DNA of 64,000 nt from Amphritea atlantica (GTDB taxonomy: Bacteria; Pseudomonadota; Gammaproteobacteria; Pseudomonadales; Balneatricaceae), in the NCBI RefSeq assembly GCF_900111095.1, contig NZ_FOGB01000001.1, forward strand, positions 648,882 through 712,881, in the 5' to 3' direction. The notes under the pieces are model-generated. The model had not been told where the DNA came from, made no database searches, and worked only from the letters and a program-made list of their open reading frames with translations. Positions 8,719-17,729 of this stretch are shown piece after piece; position 1 is the first letter of the stretch, and each line of letters begins with the position of its first letter. The position numbers and the translations under genes are program-made.

Positions 8719-9927
8719 ATGACATACGACTACATTATCATCGGCGGCGGTATCGTCGGTATGTCGACAGGCTGGCAGCTACAGCAGCGCTTTCCAGACG
8801 CTAAAATCCTGCTGTTGGAAAAGGAGTCGGTTTATTCTAAGCATCAGACGGGTCATAACAGTGGGGTTATCCACGCGGGTGTCTATTACGCGCCAGGCAG
8901 TCTGAAAGCGCAGTTCTGTAAAGCCGGTGTGGCTGCAACGATGAAGTTCTGTGATGAGAACGGTGTCGCTTATAATCAGTGCGGAAAGCTGTTGGTTGCC
9001 ACGAATGATCTGGAAGCTGAGCGGATGCAGGCATTGTATAATCGATGTATCGACAACGGTATTGATGTTGAGCTGCTGGATGCCGGACAACTGAAACAGC
9101 GGGAGCCCAATATTGTAGGTGTTGGAGCTATCCTGGTGAAAGATACTGCGATCGTTAACTATCAGCAGGTGACCACTAAGATGGCGGAGCGCTTTGTGGC
9201 GATGGGGGGAGATGCCCGTCTGAATCATAAAGTGACCGGTCTGTCGGAATCTGCCGATGAGGTCACGGTAGAGGCACTTCACAATGGTCAGCAGGTGAGT
9301 TTCAAGGGTAAGTTTCTGATCACCTGTTCTGGTCTGATGGCCGATCGCACGACAAAAATGCTGGGAATCAAGACGGATTTCCAGATCATTCCGTTCCGGG
9401 GCGAATATTACAAATTACCGGAGAAATACAACACCATTGTTAACCATCTGATCTATCCGATCCCTGATCCTGATCTGCCTTTCCTGGGAGTACATCTGAC
9501 CCGGATGATCGACGGTTCCGTGACCGTGGGGCCAAACGCCGTGCAGGGCTGGAAGCGTGAAGGCTACGGCAAGATCAATATCAGCTTGCGGGATATCTGG
9601 GATATGGTGACCTTTCCGGGATTCTGGCGGGTGCTCAAAGCCCATATCGGTACCGGTATTGTGGAAACCAAGAACTCCCTGTGGAAGCCCGGGTATCTCA
9701 AGCTGGTGCAGAAGTACTGTCCGCAACTGAAAGTGGAAGATCTGCAGCACTATCCTGCGGGTATCCGGGCCCAGGCGGTGATGAATGATGGCTCGCTGGT
9801 GCATGACTTCCTGTTTGCCCAAAGCCCAAGGTCGCTGCATGTCTGTAATGCACCATCACCAGCAGCCACATCGGCAATCCCGATTGGCGCTTATATCTGT
9901 GACAAGGTGGCAGAGCAGCAGGGCTAA
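8719..9927 (+). CDS. lhgO: L-2-hydroxyglutarate oxidase/dehydrogenase LhgO
   Basis: A 402-residue FAD-dependent oxidoreductase of the DAO family. The Rossmann dinucleotide motif IIIGGGIVG is at the N-terminus. The GHNSGVIHAGVYY segment, typical of LhgO/L2HGDH, lies near residues 48-60. It oxidises L-2-hydroxyglutarate to 2-oxoglutarate, passing electrons to the quinone pool in E. coli. ATG 8719 is chosen over the in-frame GTG at 8710 because the weak GGGTGA ribosome site fits it. It follows glaH by 97 bp across a terminator-like hairpin, so its level may be uncoupled from that of glaH. Confidence 0.93.
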   Translation: MTYDYIIIGGGIVGMSTGWQLQQRFPDAKILLLEKESVYSKHQTGHNSGVIHAGVYYAPGSLKAQFCKAGVAATMKFCDENGVAYNQCGKLLVATNDLEAERMQALYNRCIDNGIDVELLDAGQLKQREPNIVGVGAILVKDTAIVNYQQVTTKMAERFVAMGGDARLNHKVTGLSESADEVTVEALHNGQQVSFKGKFLITCSGLMADRTTKMLGIKTDFQIIPFRGEYYKLPEKYNTIVNHLIYPIPDPDLPFLGVHLTRMIDGSVTVGPNAVQGWKREGYGKINISLRDIWDMVTFPGFWRVLKAHIGTGIVETKNSLWKPGYLKLVQKYCPQLKVEDLQHYPAGIRAQAVMNDGSLVHDFLFAQSPRSLHVCNAPSPAATSAIPIGAYICDKVAEQQG

Positions 9928-10109
9928 ATATTTCTCTCTGCTTTGATAAAAATGCACCGGAAGTGCAATGTTTCTGGTGCGTTTTAGTTGAGCTTATGTT
10001 CGCTATTTCCTTCTATCTGTTGTAATCTGGCAGGTAAAAGCATATACCTTGTTATCCACCCATCTTTCATCAAGCCGTCTGCTATTCACTTAATCCTTCA
10101 GGAAACAGT

Positions 10110-10757
10110 ATGGCAGTCCGCGTCCGTTACGATACCCACGAATTTGACAATGTTGATATCCATCTGCGCAGTCTGCGCAGTAATCAGGAGTTTGAAGATG
10201 AGGACGGTCAGGCGGAAGCGCTGGGTATCTCTTCAGCCAGCTGGCCGCTGTTTGGTATTGTCTGGCCATCCGGTCAGGTGCTTGCTCACCATCTGTTTCA
10301 GACCAACTTCAGGGATAAGCGTATTCTTGAGGTGGGGTGTGGTATCGGCCTTACCAGTGTTCTGCTGAATCATCTGCGGGCGGATATAACCGCCACGGAT
10401 TATCACCCCGAGGCGGAAGGCTTTATGCAGCACAATACCGATCTTAATGATGATCCCCGGGTGCCCTTTGTGCGCACTGGCTGGGCTGATCAGCAGACCG
10501 ATCTGGGGCTGTTCGATCTGATTATCGGTAGTGATCTGCTCTATGAAGATGAACATGTGCAACAGCTGGCAGACTTTATCTGTCAGCACAGTCGGCCTCA
10601 GGGGCAGGTGATTCTGGTCGACCCTGGCCGGGGACGGCATGCTCGTTTCAGCAGGGCGATGGCTGAAGCTGGCTTCAGTCTGCTAGCTGAACGGCCACAA
10701 CAACCTGACTTTTTGATCGCGCCATTCAAGGGTGTGATCCTCAGTTACTTTCGATAG
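10110..10757 (+). CDS. Class I SAM-dependent methyltransferase
   Basis: A 215-residue protein with a canonical SAM-binding motif I, LEVGCGIGLTSVLL (about residues 73-86), an acidic motif II (ATDYHP) and a LIIGSDLLYE motif typical of the METTL/protein-lysine methyltransferase-like group. The substrate is unknown. It has an AGGA-type ribosome site and is apparently transcribed alone. hipBA follows after a 165-bp AT-rich gap. Confidence 0.8.
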   Translation: MAVRVRYDTHEFDNVDIHLRSLRSNQEFEDEDGQAEALGISSASWPLFGIVWPSGQVLAHHLFQTNFRDKRILEVGCGIGLTSVLLNHLRADITATDYHPEAEGFMQHNTDLNDDPRVPFVRTGWADQQTDLGLFDLIIGSDLLYEDEHVQQLADFICQHSRPQGQVILVDPGRGRHARFSRAMAEAGFSLLAERPQQPDFLIAPFKGVILSYFR

Positions 10758-10782
10758 AATAATACCTTCATAAGGTTGCATT

Positions 10783-10863
10783 ATTGGTACTTTAATAGGG
10801 TTTTTTACAGTTAAAGTACAATATTGGTTACTTTGTTGTGTGTTGATGTTATTGGTCTATAAT
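10783..10863 (+). promoter_or_regulatory. hipBA promoter region with repeated elements
   Basis: A perfect -10 box, TATAAT, sits at 10858-10863, about 60 bp before hipB. Upstream, TACTTTAA (10788-10795) and TTAAAGTA (10811-10818) form an inverted repeat. The phrase ATTGGT recurs three times (about 10783, 10823 and 10851). These are plausible HipB operator sites for autorepression. They do not match the E. coli TATCC-N8-GGATA operator. Confidence 0.5.
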
Positions 10864-10922
10864 GTTACTAAATCTTACATTAATAGAGATTATCTCAACT
10901 TAAGTGCTGATTTGGGGATATT

Positions 10923-11252
10923 ATGGATCTTAGAGAAGGTTCTCCTGCAGCGGTCGCTGTTATTCTGGGAGAGCGGTTAAAACAAGCTCGGCTGAATGCC
11001 GATATGACTCAGACGCAGGTGTCTGAGTTGTCTGGCGTTTCCCGTAAAATGGTGATGGGGGCAGAGAAGGGGAAGGTACAGCTGGAAACACTGGTCGCCA
11101 TTATGCAGGCCCTGGGGTTGAGTGACCATTTAAACCGTTTTCTGCCTGAACAGACGATCTCACCGGTGCAGCTGGCGCGGTTGCAGGGTAAAAAACGGCA
11201 GCGGGCATCGGGTAGCACCAGCGTTAAGCCTGAGGGGGACTCTGAATGGTGA
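10923..11252 (+). CDS. hipB: HipB-like antitoxin / XRE-family repressor
   Basis: A 109-residue protein with a Cro/C1-type helix-turn-helix at about residues 18-65 (LKQARLNADMTQTQVSELSG followed by a recognition helix with KMVMGAEKG). It ends in a basic tail. It overlaps the following kinase gene by 7 bp, the usual HipB-HipA arrangement. HipB binds HipA and represses the operon. The antitoxin role rests mainly on this pairing. Confidence 0.88.
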   Translation: MDLREGSPAAVAVILGERLKQARLNADMTQTQVSELSGVSRKMVMGAEKGKVQLETLVAIMQALGLSDHLNRFLPEQTISPVQLARLQGKKRQRASGSTSVKPEGDSEW

Positions 11253-12589
11253 TGCAGGTTGTCAGGGTTCTCTATCATGATCAGGAGGCTGGTGCAGTGA
11301 GTTTTGATACTGACACCGGAGTAGGGGCGTTTGAGTATAGCCCCGCGTTTATTCAAAGCGGTATTGAGCTGTCTCCCATTAAAATGCCGCTGTCCCGGCG
11401 AATCTATAGTTTTCCCGAGCTGGAATATGCAACATTTAAAGGGCTGCCCGGACTGATCGCCGATTCGCTGCCGGATGATTTTGGTAATGCGGTGCTCAAT
11501 GCCTGGGTGTCCAGTCAGGGTAAACAGCCTGGCGATATTACGCCGCTGCAGCGCTTGCAGTTTACCGGTACCCGGGGTATCGGTGCGCTCGAATATGCCC
11601 CGGCCACCCGGCTGAAAAAACTTAATGCATCGCAGCAGGTCGAGATCGAATCGCTGGTGGCGATTGCTCAGGAGATTCTCGACAATCACCATGATTTCTC
11701 TGTAGAACTTTCCCGGGAGGGACAGGAAAATCGCGAAGCGATGCTTGCGCTGCTCTCTGTGGGGATGAGTGCTGGCGGTGCCCGGCCAAAAGCGGTGCTG
11801 GCGTTTAATGAGGACTTTACTCAGGTACGCTCCGGGCAGACCGGGGTGCCAGAGGGGTTCACTCACTACCTGATGAAGTTTGATGGCGTCCGTGAACATC
11901 ATCAGAACCGGGAGACCTTCGGTGACCCGCTGGGTTATGGTGCGATGGAGTATGTCTATTCCCTGATGGCGGGGGCATGCGGCATCCGGATGATGCCCTG
12001 TCAGTTACTCAACGAGGGCAACCGGCGGCACTTCATCACTCAGCGCTTTGATCGACAGGGTGATAACAAGATACATGTACAGACACTCAACGGTATTGCT
12101 CATGTGGATTATAAAAAACCGGGGTCTTTCTCCTACGCTGAGTTATTTGGGATCGCGCGACAGTTGAGACTGCCCGCCAGTGATGCCGCTCAGTTGATGA
12201 GGCGAATGGTGTTTAATATTGTTGCCCGCAACCATGATGATCATGCTAAAAATTTCGCTTTTATGCTGCAGCCTGAAGATCCCACGCAGCCGCTGTCGCC
12301 ATCCCGGTGGCAGTTGGCTCCCGCATATGACCTGGCGTATAGCTACAAACCCGGCAGCCCCTGGGTGAACAGTCACTGGATGTCGCTGAACGGTAAACGG
12401 GATGGCTTTACCCGGGCTGATCTCTATTCTCTGGAAAAGCTCAGTCCGCTGTTTTCGCGGCAGAAGATTGATCAGATTATCGATGAAACTGTTGAGCAGG
12501 TATCAAACTGGCGCAAGCTGGCAACGGAACATGCTGTACCGGCGGGATTGGTTGATGAGATTGAAACGAATCTCAGGCTAACGCTGTAA
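11246..12589 (+). CDS. hipA: HipA-like serine/threonine kinase toxin
   Basis: A 447-residue protein, close to the 440 of E. coli HipA. The N-terminal subdomain has the GTRGIGALEY signature. The catalytic region carries RNHDDHAKNFAF (about residues 327-338), where the aspartate is the expected catalytic base and the asparagine a Mg ligand. An APAYDL metal-binding motif follows, as in the family. E. coli HipA phosphorylates glutamyl-tRNA synthetase and induces persistence. The target here is inferred only. All kinase motifs look intact. Confidence 0.92.
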   Translation: MVMQVVRVLYHDQEAGAVSFDTDTGVGAFEYSPAFIQSGIELSPIKMPLSRRIYSFPELEYATFKGLPGLIADSLPDDFGNAVLNAWVSSQGKQPGDITPLQRLQFTGTRGIGALEYAPATRLKKLNASQQVEIESLVAIAQEILDNHHDFSVELSREGQENREAMLALLSVGMSAGGARPKAVLAFNEDFTQVRSGQTGVPEGFTHYLMKFDGVREHHQNRETFGDPLGYGAMEYVYSLMAGACGIRMMPCQLLNEGNRRHFITQRFDRQGDNKIHVQTLNGIAHVDYKKPGSFSYAELFGIARQLRLPASDAAQLMRRMVFNIVARNHDDHAKNFAFMLQPEDPTQPLSPSRWQLAPAYDLAYSYKPGSPWVNSHWMSLNGKRDGFTRADLYSLEKLSPLFSRQKIDQIIDETVEQVSNWRKLATEHAVPAGLVDEIETNLRLTL

Positions 12590-12714
12590 CGGCTAGGATG
12601 TCTGTAACGACCAGGGTATCTGGAGCGGTGATGCAGTCACACAGATCGCTTGCTTCCCGGGTCTGATAACCAGGGAGAAGCGAAAGCAGGGGAAAAAACG
12701 CGAACTTGAGGGGA

Positions 12715-13032
12715 TTACTCGAAAACAATGCGCAGGGGTTCGCCGAAATCGTCATAGATTACTTTTTTGCGCTGCCGGGTCGTTTTTTGTGCTGCGGCTG
12801 CACGTTGAGTGCGTTCGGCTTTGCGCGCATCTATCTGAGCCAGTACACCGTTCAGGGGGGTGCGTTCCTGACGCTGAGGGTTGAGAATAAATCCGGCATT
12901 ACGATAAGAGCCATTCACCAGACCTGTTGCACCGCTAGCAACTTCAGCAACCTGACCGCCCTGTTTAAGGAATGCCTGAGTTTGTTGCTGTAATTGCTTA
13001 CGTAGTTCTGATTTGGTTTGGCGCTTAATCAT
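12715..13032 (-). CDS. Conserved small basic protein of unknown function
   Basis: The ATG at 13032 gives 105 residues. It is chosen because GGGGA lies 8 bp upstream, whereas an upstream in-frame start at 13068 has no such site. The protein is rich in Lys, Arg and Gln (it begins MIKRQTKSELRKQLQQQ). It has a low-complexity alanine/arginine middle and ends with KVIYDDFGEPLRIVFE. No domain or signal peptide is recognised. The charge suggests nucleic-acid or ribosome contact, but this is a guess. It converges on hipA. Confidence 0.65.
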   Translation of the reverse strand: MIKRQTKSELRKQLQQQTQAFLKQGGQVAEVASGATGLVNGSYRNAGFILNPQRQERTPLNGVLAQIDARKAERTQRAAAAQKTTRQRKKVIYDDFGEPLRIVFE

Positions 13033-13128
13033 ATTGTATTTCCCCTGACCTGTATAATAAACGATCAATTATGCACTATTAAGTGCTCTAATAGCAAAGG
13101 AGATCCCCACTTTGCGGTGATAAGTTGA

Positions 13129-15858
13129 TTATTGATCCGCCCTGGCGCGGTGAATCAGGGTTTTCTCCAGTTCAACAGCGATAAACAGTACCAATCCTAC
13201 CGCTAAAATCTTACCCCAGGCGGCTGCATCTATCGGTGTTGTATGGAAAAACAGCTGCATAATAGGCAGATAGGTAAATAACAGTTGAAACAGCATGACC
13301 AGCGCTATTGCATATAACGCATAGTGATTGCCCAGAAGCCCATCCCTGTTGAGTACCGGACGGGCCAGAAAGCGGGAGTTGAGCAGATAGAATACTTCCA
13401 GCACTACCAGAGTATTTACTGCGATGGTTCTGGCGGTATCAATATCGGTACCGTTGCTACGTTCCCATAAAAACAAGCCGAAGGTTCCGCTAACCATCAG
13501 TAATGAGACAAACACAATTCGCCATATCATAAAAGGTGAGAGTATTGCGTTGCGTGTGTTGCGGGGCGGACGTTGCATAACATCGGGCTCGGTTGGTTCA
13601 AACGTCAGCGCCAGTGCCAGGGTGACTGCCGTTATCATATTGACCCAGAGAATCTGAGCCGGAGTAACCGGTAACAGGGTTCCCAGAGCGATTGCAGCCA
13701 GCACTGTCAGTGCTTCTCCGCCGTTGGTTGGCAGAATAAACAGGATCGATTTGCTGATGTTGTCGAATACGGTACGACCCTCTTCGATTGCATAGGTGAT
13801 CGAGGCAAAGTTATCATCGGCCAGAACCATCTCCGATGCCTCTTTGGCCGCTTCTGTTCCTTTAACCCCCATGGCTGTACCAACATTGGCTCGTTTCAGC
13901 GAGGGGGCATCGTTAACACCATCCCCGGTCATCGCGACAACATGTTCTCTGGCCTGCAGAGATTTGACGATACGCAGCTTATGTTCGGGGCTGGCCCGGG
14001 CAAACACATCGGTATCTTCCACTACCGCTTCCAGCTGGGTGTCGGTCATCTGCTCGATCTGGTGACCGGTCAGGGCTTTGGGAGATTGTGTTATCCCCAT
14101 CTGGATGGCGATCGCAGTGGCCGTGATCACATGATCGCCGGTAATCATTTTTACTCTGATACCTGCCTGATGGCACTTTTGTACCGCGTCAATCGCCTCA
14201 TCCCTGGGGGGATCAATAATGCCGACCAACCCCAGCAGCGTCAGGTTGTTGCTGATATCGCTGAAATGCAATACCCGCTGCTCTTCCGGCAGGTGAAGCA
14301 TTGCCAGTGCGAGGGTTCGCTTACCCTGACTGGCGATCAGTTCCTGTTGAGCGATCCAGAATGCCTGGTCCAGGGGGGAGCTGATATCGCCTTCCTGCTG
14401 CCATTGGCAACGGCACAGAACCGCTTCGATTGCACCTTTGATATAGACCACACCTGTGCCTTTATGGTCATGGTGCAGGGTAGCCATAAAGCGGTGTTCT
14501 GACTCAAACGGGATCAGGTCATCTGTAGGCATTTGCTGGTGCAGCTCATGCAGATCGAGACCTGCTTTAGCCCCCAGTACTAGCAGCGCCCCCTCTGTCG
14601 GGTCTCCTTCGATCAGCCACTCTCCCTCTTTCTGTATCAGTTGTGCTTCATTACACAGTACGCTGGCCTGACATAGCAGCTGCAATTCAGTCAGGTTATG
14701 CAGGTTGAGATCCTGATGGTGGCAGGTGAAGGTTCCGTGAGGGTTATAACCAACACCACTGATATCGGCACTGCAACGAGCCATGACCACGGAGGTTACC
14801 GTCATCTCATTGCGGGTCAGAGTGCCGGTTTTATCAGAGCAGATGACTGAGACCGACCCCAGGGTCTCAACTGCTGGCAGACGGCGGATAATGGCATGGC
14901 GTTTGGCCATGCGTTGCACGCCAATCGCCAGAGCGATGGTGATGATAGCAGGTAAGCCTTCGGGGATTGCAGCGACGGCCAACCCCACCGCAGCGAGAAA
15001 CATATCTCCCAGCGCATAGCCTCTTATCCAGTAGCCAAACATCATGGTGGCAATGGCAATCAGCAGGATGGTGCCCGTCAGCCAGCGGGCAAAGCTATCC
15101 AGTTGGCGAGTCAGCGGTGTGGTCAGCGTGGACACTTCGGCCAGCAGTGTGCTGATCCTGCCTATTTCGGTATCAGCACCTGTGGCGATAACGGTACCGG
15201 TTCCCTGTCCAAAGCTGACGAGGGTGCCGGAGAAGGCTAGATTGGTCCGGTCGCCAAGGTCTGCCTCGGCAGTCACCGGTTCAGTCTGTTTGCTAACCGG
15301 AACGGACTCTCCTGTGAGCAGCGCTTCATCGATGTTCAGCGCTTTTAGCTTATGCAGATGCAGATCCGCAGGGACCCGGTCACCGGACTGAATAAAAACG
15401 ATGTCGCCGGGCACCAGCTGTTCAGCTGGAACCTGTTGCCGGTGTCCGTTACGGATGACAACGGCCTGCTGGGAAAGCATATTGCGGACGGCATCGATCG
15501 CTTTTTCCGCCTTACCCTCCTGAAAGAAACCCACCAGAGCATTGATCAGTACAACCGCAACGATAACCCCCGAATCGACCTGATGACCCAACGCTGCGGT
15601 TATCAGGGCCGCGATAACAAGAACGTAGATGAGTACATTATTGAACTGTGCTAATAAACGCATCAGGCCGCTTCTGCGCGGAGGCGCAGGAAGGCGGTTA
15701 GCTCCGTATTGTTGCTGGCGTTTGTTAACCTGTTCAGCGGTCAGACCCTGCGGCGATGTTTCTAAGAGACTGTATATCTGTTCGGAGGTGCAGGTATGCC
15801 AGACTGTTTGCTTTCTGTCTGAGGTTGGTTCAGATGCGCTATCTGAAGAGGTGTCCAT
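13129..15858 (-). CDS. P-type (P2-like) cation-transporting ATPase
   Basis: A 909-residue inner-membrane pump. It has an N-terminal cation-ATPase domain, the TGES actuator loop (about 188-191), PEGLP in TM4, the phosphorylation motif DKTGTLT near residue 340, a HAD hinge with TGDGVNDAPSLK, and a C-terminal block of membrane helices. The overall order matches PacL/Ca2+-ATPase-type pumps. The TM5 motif TNGGEA keeps the Asn and Glu used by calcium pumps. In TM6 the motif is WVNMITA, where SERCA has Asp after the Thr. The ion is therefore uncertain. AGGGA lies 8 bp before the start. It is apparently monocistronic. Confidence 0.88.
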   Translation of the reverse strand: MDTSSDSASEPTSDRKQTVWHTCTSEQIYSLLETSPQGLTAEQVNKRQQQYGANRLPAPPRRSGLMRLLAQFNNVLIYVLVIAALITAALGHQVDSGVIVAVVLINALVGFFQEGKAEKAIDAVRNMLSQQAVVIRNGHRQQVPAEQLVPGDIVFIQSGDRVPADLHLHKLKALNIDEALLTGESVPVSKQTEPVTAEADLGDRTNLAFSGTLVSFGQGTGTVIATGADTEIGRISTLLAEVSTLTTPLTRQLDSFARWLTGTILLIAIATMMFGYWIRGYALGDMFLAAVGLAVAAIPEGLPAIITIALAIGVQRMAKRHAIIRRLPAVETLGSVSVICSDKTGTLTRNEMTVTSVVMARCSADISGVGYNPHGTFTCHHQDLNLHNLTELQLLCQASVLCNEAQLIQKEGEWLIEGDPTEGALLVLGAKAGLDLHELHQQMPTDDLIPFESEHRFMATLHHDHKGTGVVYIKGAIEAVLCRCQWQQEGDISSPLDQAFWIAQQELIASQGKRTLALAMLHLPEEQRVLHFSDISNNLTLLGLVGIIDPPRDEAIDAVQKCHQAGIRVKMITGDHVITATAIAIQMGITQSPKALTGHQIEQMTDTQLEAVVEDTDVFARASPEHKLRIVKSLQAREHVVAMTGDGVNDAPSLKRANVGTAMGVKGTEAAKEASEMVLADDNFASITYAIEEGRTVFDNISKSILFILPTNGGEALTVLAAIALGTLLPVTPAQILWVNMITAVTLALALTFEPTEPDVMQRPPRNTRNAILSPFMIWRIVFVSLLMVSGTFGLFLWERSNGTDIDTARTIAVNTLVVLEVFYLLNSRFLARPVLNRDGLLGNHYALYAIALVMLFQLLFTYLPIMQLFFHTTPIDAAAWGKILAVGLVLFIAVELEKTLIHRARADQ

Positions 15859-16047
15859 GACTATCGTCCCTAAGGTATAAATACAGTATAAGAATAGCGA
15901 ATAACAGGGCGGTGATCGTGTTATGGAGGGCAGTATTTAAGCCCTGTCAGAGGCTACCGGAGTAATCCCTGACAGAGATCATAAGTTAGGAGAGGAAGCT
16001 TCACATTTGCCATGCTAAGCAGGAATTTTCTGATGGTTAAACCGGAC

Positions 16048-16413
16048 TCAGCCTGCATCAATCCAGTGCAGCGCTTGCAAGAACTGACTCTCGCTGAAGT
16101 GCTGCGCTTCCCCACTGATAAAGGCCTGGCCCAGTTTTATGGCCCAGTCGAGCCATTCACCACCGCCAACGACTGCAAGACGGATAAAGTCATTGCTGTG
16201 CTGCAGGCCGAGTTTGGTATCTTCCCAGATAGCTCCGGCTTCCCAGCCTTTGAAGTTGTGGTCCAGATAGAGCAGGCAGCGCACCTGTCCATGGTTGGCG
16301 ATTTTTTCTTCCAGCAGTGGGGCAAATATATCCTGGTAGTCGGCTGAAGTAAGTGTGTCAGTCGCCTGAATTACAATGATATCACCAGCGGTTTCCGGCA
16401 GAATGTGAAGCAT
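16048..16413 (-). CDS. SpoIIAA-like STAS-domain protein
   Basis: A 121-residue cytoplasmic protein of the SpoIIAA-like (STAS/SEC14-fold) family. Recognisable features are the LTSADYQDIFAPLLEEKI segment near 21-38, the LLYLDHNFKGWE strand-loop and the VVGGGEWLDW segment near 81-90. The family is widespread in proteobacteria with no defined activity, and the fold suggests binding of a lipid or a partner protein. The gene stands alone. Confidence 0.82.
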   Translation of the reverse strand: MLHILPETAGDIIVIQATDTLTSADYQDIFAPLLEEKIANHGQVRCLLYLDHNFKGWEAGAIWEDTKLGLQHSNDFIRLAVVGGGEWLDWAIKLGQAFISGEAQHFSESQFLQALHWIDAG

Positions 16414-16540
16414 CGCAGTTTCCTTTAGTCACATTGAGAGTTGAGGCTAGTGTATCGGTGCTGCTGTCGGTGTCAAAAAAGTTTCCAGTCTGCCGATAAC
16501 CTGTGTTGAAACTCTCATATAGATTTGCGGCCGCTATACG

Positions 16541-17011
16541 ATGATACGATTGATTGCGTTGATATTACTGCTGAGCCTGGGAGGCTGTGGTTCGCAGCCA
16601 TACCGGACTGATCAGCTCTCTGCCAATACGGCTGCACCGTCACAGGTGAGGGCGGAGCTGTTACAGCAGTACCGCGAATGGCAGGGGGTGCCCTACCGGT
16701 TGGGCGGCACGGATAAGCAGGGGGTGGATTGTTCCGCGTTTACGCAACTGACTCTACGTCAGCGGCTGGGGGTGGATATTCCCCGGACTACCCTGGCGCA
16801 GTCACAGGACGGCCGGCCGGTGGATATCAGGCAACTGCAGCCGGGCGATCTGTTGTTTTACCGTTCCAGAGTTAAGCTGCGGCATGTGGGTATCTATATC
16901 GGGAATGGTGAGTTTCTGCATGCATCAACCAGTCGTGGGGTGATGATATCGCCCCTGAATAACCCCTATTGGGCCGCGCACTTCTGGCAAGCCCGGCGCC
17001 TGATCGATTAA
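16541..17011 (+). CDS. NlpC/P60 (C40) lipoprotein peptidase
   Basis: A 156-residue protein with a lipoprotein signal (LSLGGC lipobox, Cys16). An NlpC/P60 domain follows, with the catalytic cysteine in DCSAF (about residue 65) and the histidine in RHVGIYIG (about 111). It resembles Spr/MepS and related peptidoglycan endopeptidases that cut D-Glu-mDAP crosslinks, acting at the inner face of the outer membrane. The exact bond cut cannot be stated. Confidence 0.88.
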   Translation: MIRLIALILLLSLGGCGSQPYRTDQLSANTAAPSQVRAELLQQYREWQGVPYRLGGTDKQGVDCSAFTQLTLRQRLGVDIPRTTLAQSQDGRPVDIRQLQPGDLLFYRSRVKLRHVGIYIGNGEFLHASTSRGVMISPLNNPYWAAHFWQARRLID

Positions 17012-17141
17012 TGGCAGGGGATTGTGAAAGGTTACTGATTGTTGCCTGTCTGCATTCTGGTATAGTGTGCGCACTTAATGCAACTAACACATAGCGCTGA
17101 ACCTCCAGCCGCGATAAGGTCACCGAGTAGTCCGAGTAGTA

Positions 17142-17615
17142 ATGAGCTATCTGCCGATTGAGCAATACAAGAAAGCCTGGATCTTCAGACATAAAGATAT
17201 GCCTGTCAGTGAAGAAGATCTGGCTCAGATTAAACCCCTAAGTGAAGCGCGGGCCGAGCAGGTCTGGTCTCAGCAGATAAGTAAGCACTGCAACCATCCG
17301 GGTCTTTTTGGCTCCGAGGACTGGGCTAATAAGAATCAAATCTGGCTGGAGACTGCTAACTGGCAGCAGACCTGGGAGTCCGATGATCCAGCGCTGCCTG
17401 GGCTGCTGGCTGACCATCTGCAATGGGATGATCAGACGGTTGTCTGGTTTTGTTACAGCAGTGAACATGTGATTGAAACCCGCTGGGATGTCTTTCGTCG
17501 CAACTGGAAGAACTTTCTGTTTTTTGATGATGGCCCGCTCCTCATCGGTCGCAAGCGAAAACAGGTGGCACAGTTCCATCAGACGGGCAACTATCGGATA
17601 GGTAATCGTCCGTAA
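17142..17615 (+). CDS. DUF2947-like protein of unknown function
   Basis: A 157-residue soluble protein rich in tryptophan, with no signal peptide. The opening YKKAWIFRHKDMP and the middle VVWFCYSSEHVIETRWDVF look like the DUF2947 family of gammaproteobacteria. Function is unknown. The ribosome site is weak. The gene is flanked by an NlpC/P60 lipoprotein and endonuclease I with no evident operon link. Confidence 0.6.
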   Translation: MSYLPIEQYKKAWIFRHKDMPVSEEDLAQIKPLSEARAEQVWSQQISKHCNHPGLFGSEDWANKNQIWLETANWQQTWESDDPALPGLLADHLQWDDQTVVWFCYSSEHVIETRWDVFRRNWKNFLFFDDGPLLIGRKRKQVAQFHQTGNYRIGNRP

Positions 17616-17729
17616 ACAGCGGGTCATTCAGGCCCGCTAATTAATCATCGTTAACTCTTTTTAAATCTCTCTTGCCAGGGATAGTACACACCCGGAACGG
17701 ATTCCTGTTGTTGTCTGTAAGGGGGCTGT

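Noticed and set aside
9988..10368. 126-codon frame overlapping the methyltransferase start
   Set aside because: It overlaps the SAM-binding region in another frame, and its composition looks like out-of-frame translation.
17627..17650. AGCGGG/CCCGCT hairpin after the DUF2947-like gene as a terminator
   Set aside because: The stem is short and is followed by AATTAATC rather than a T tract.
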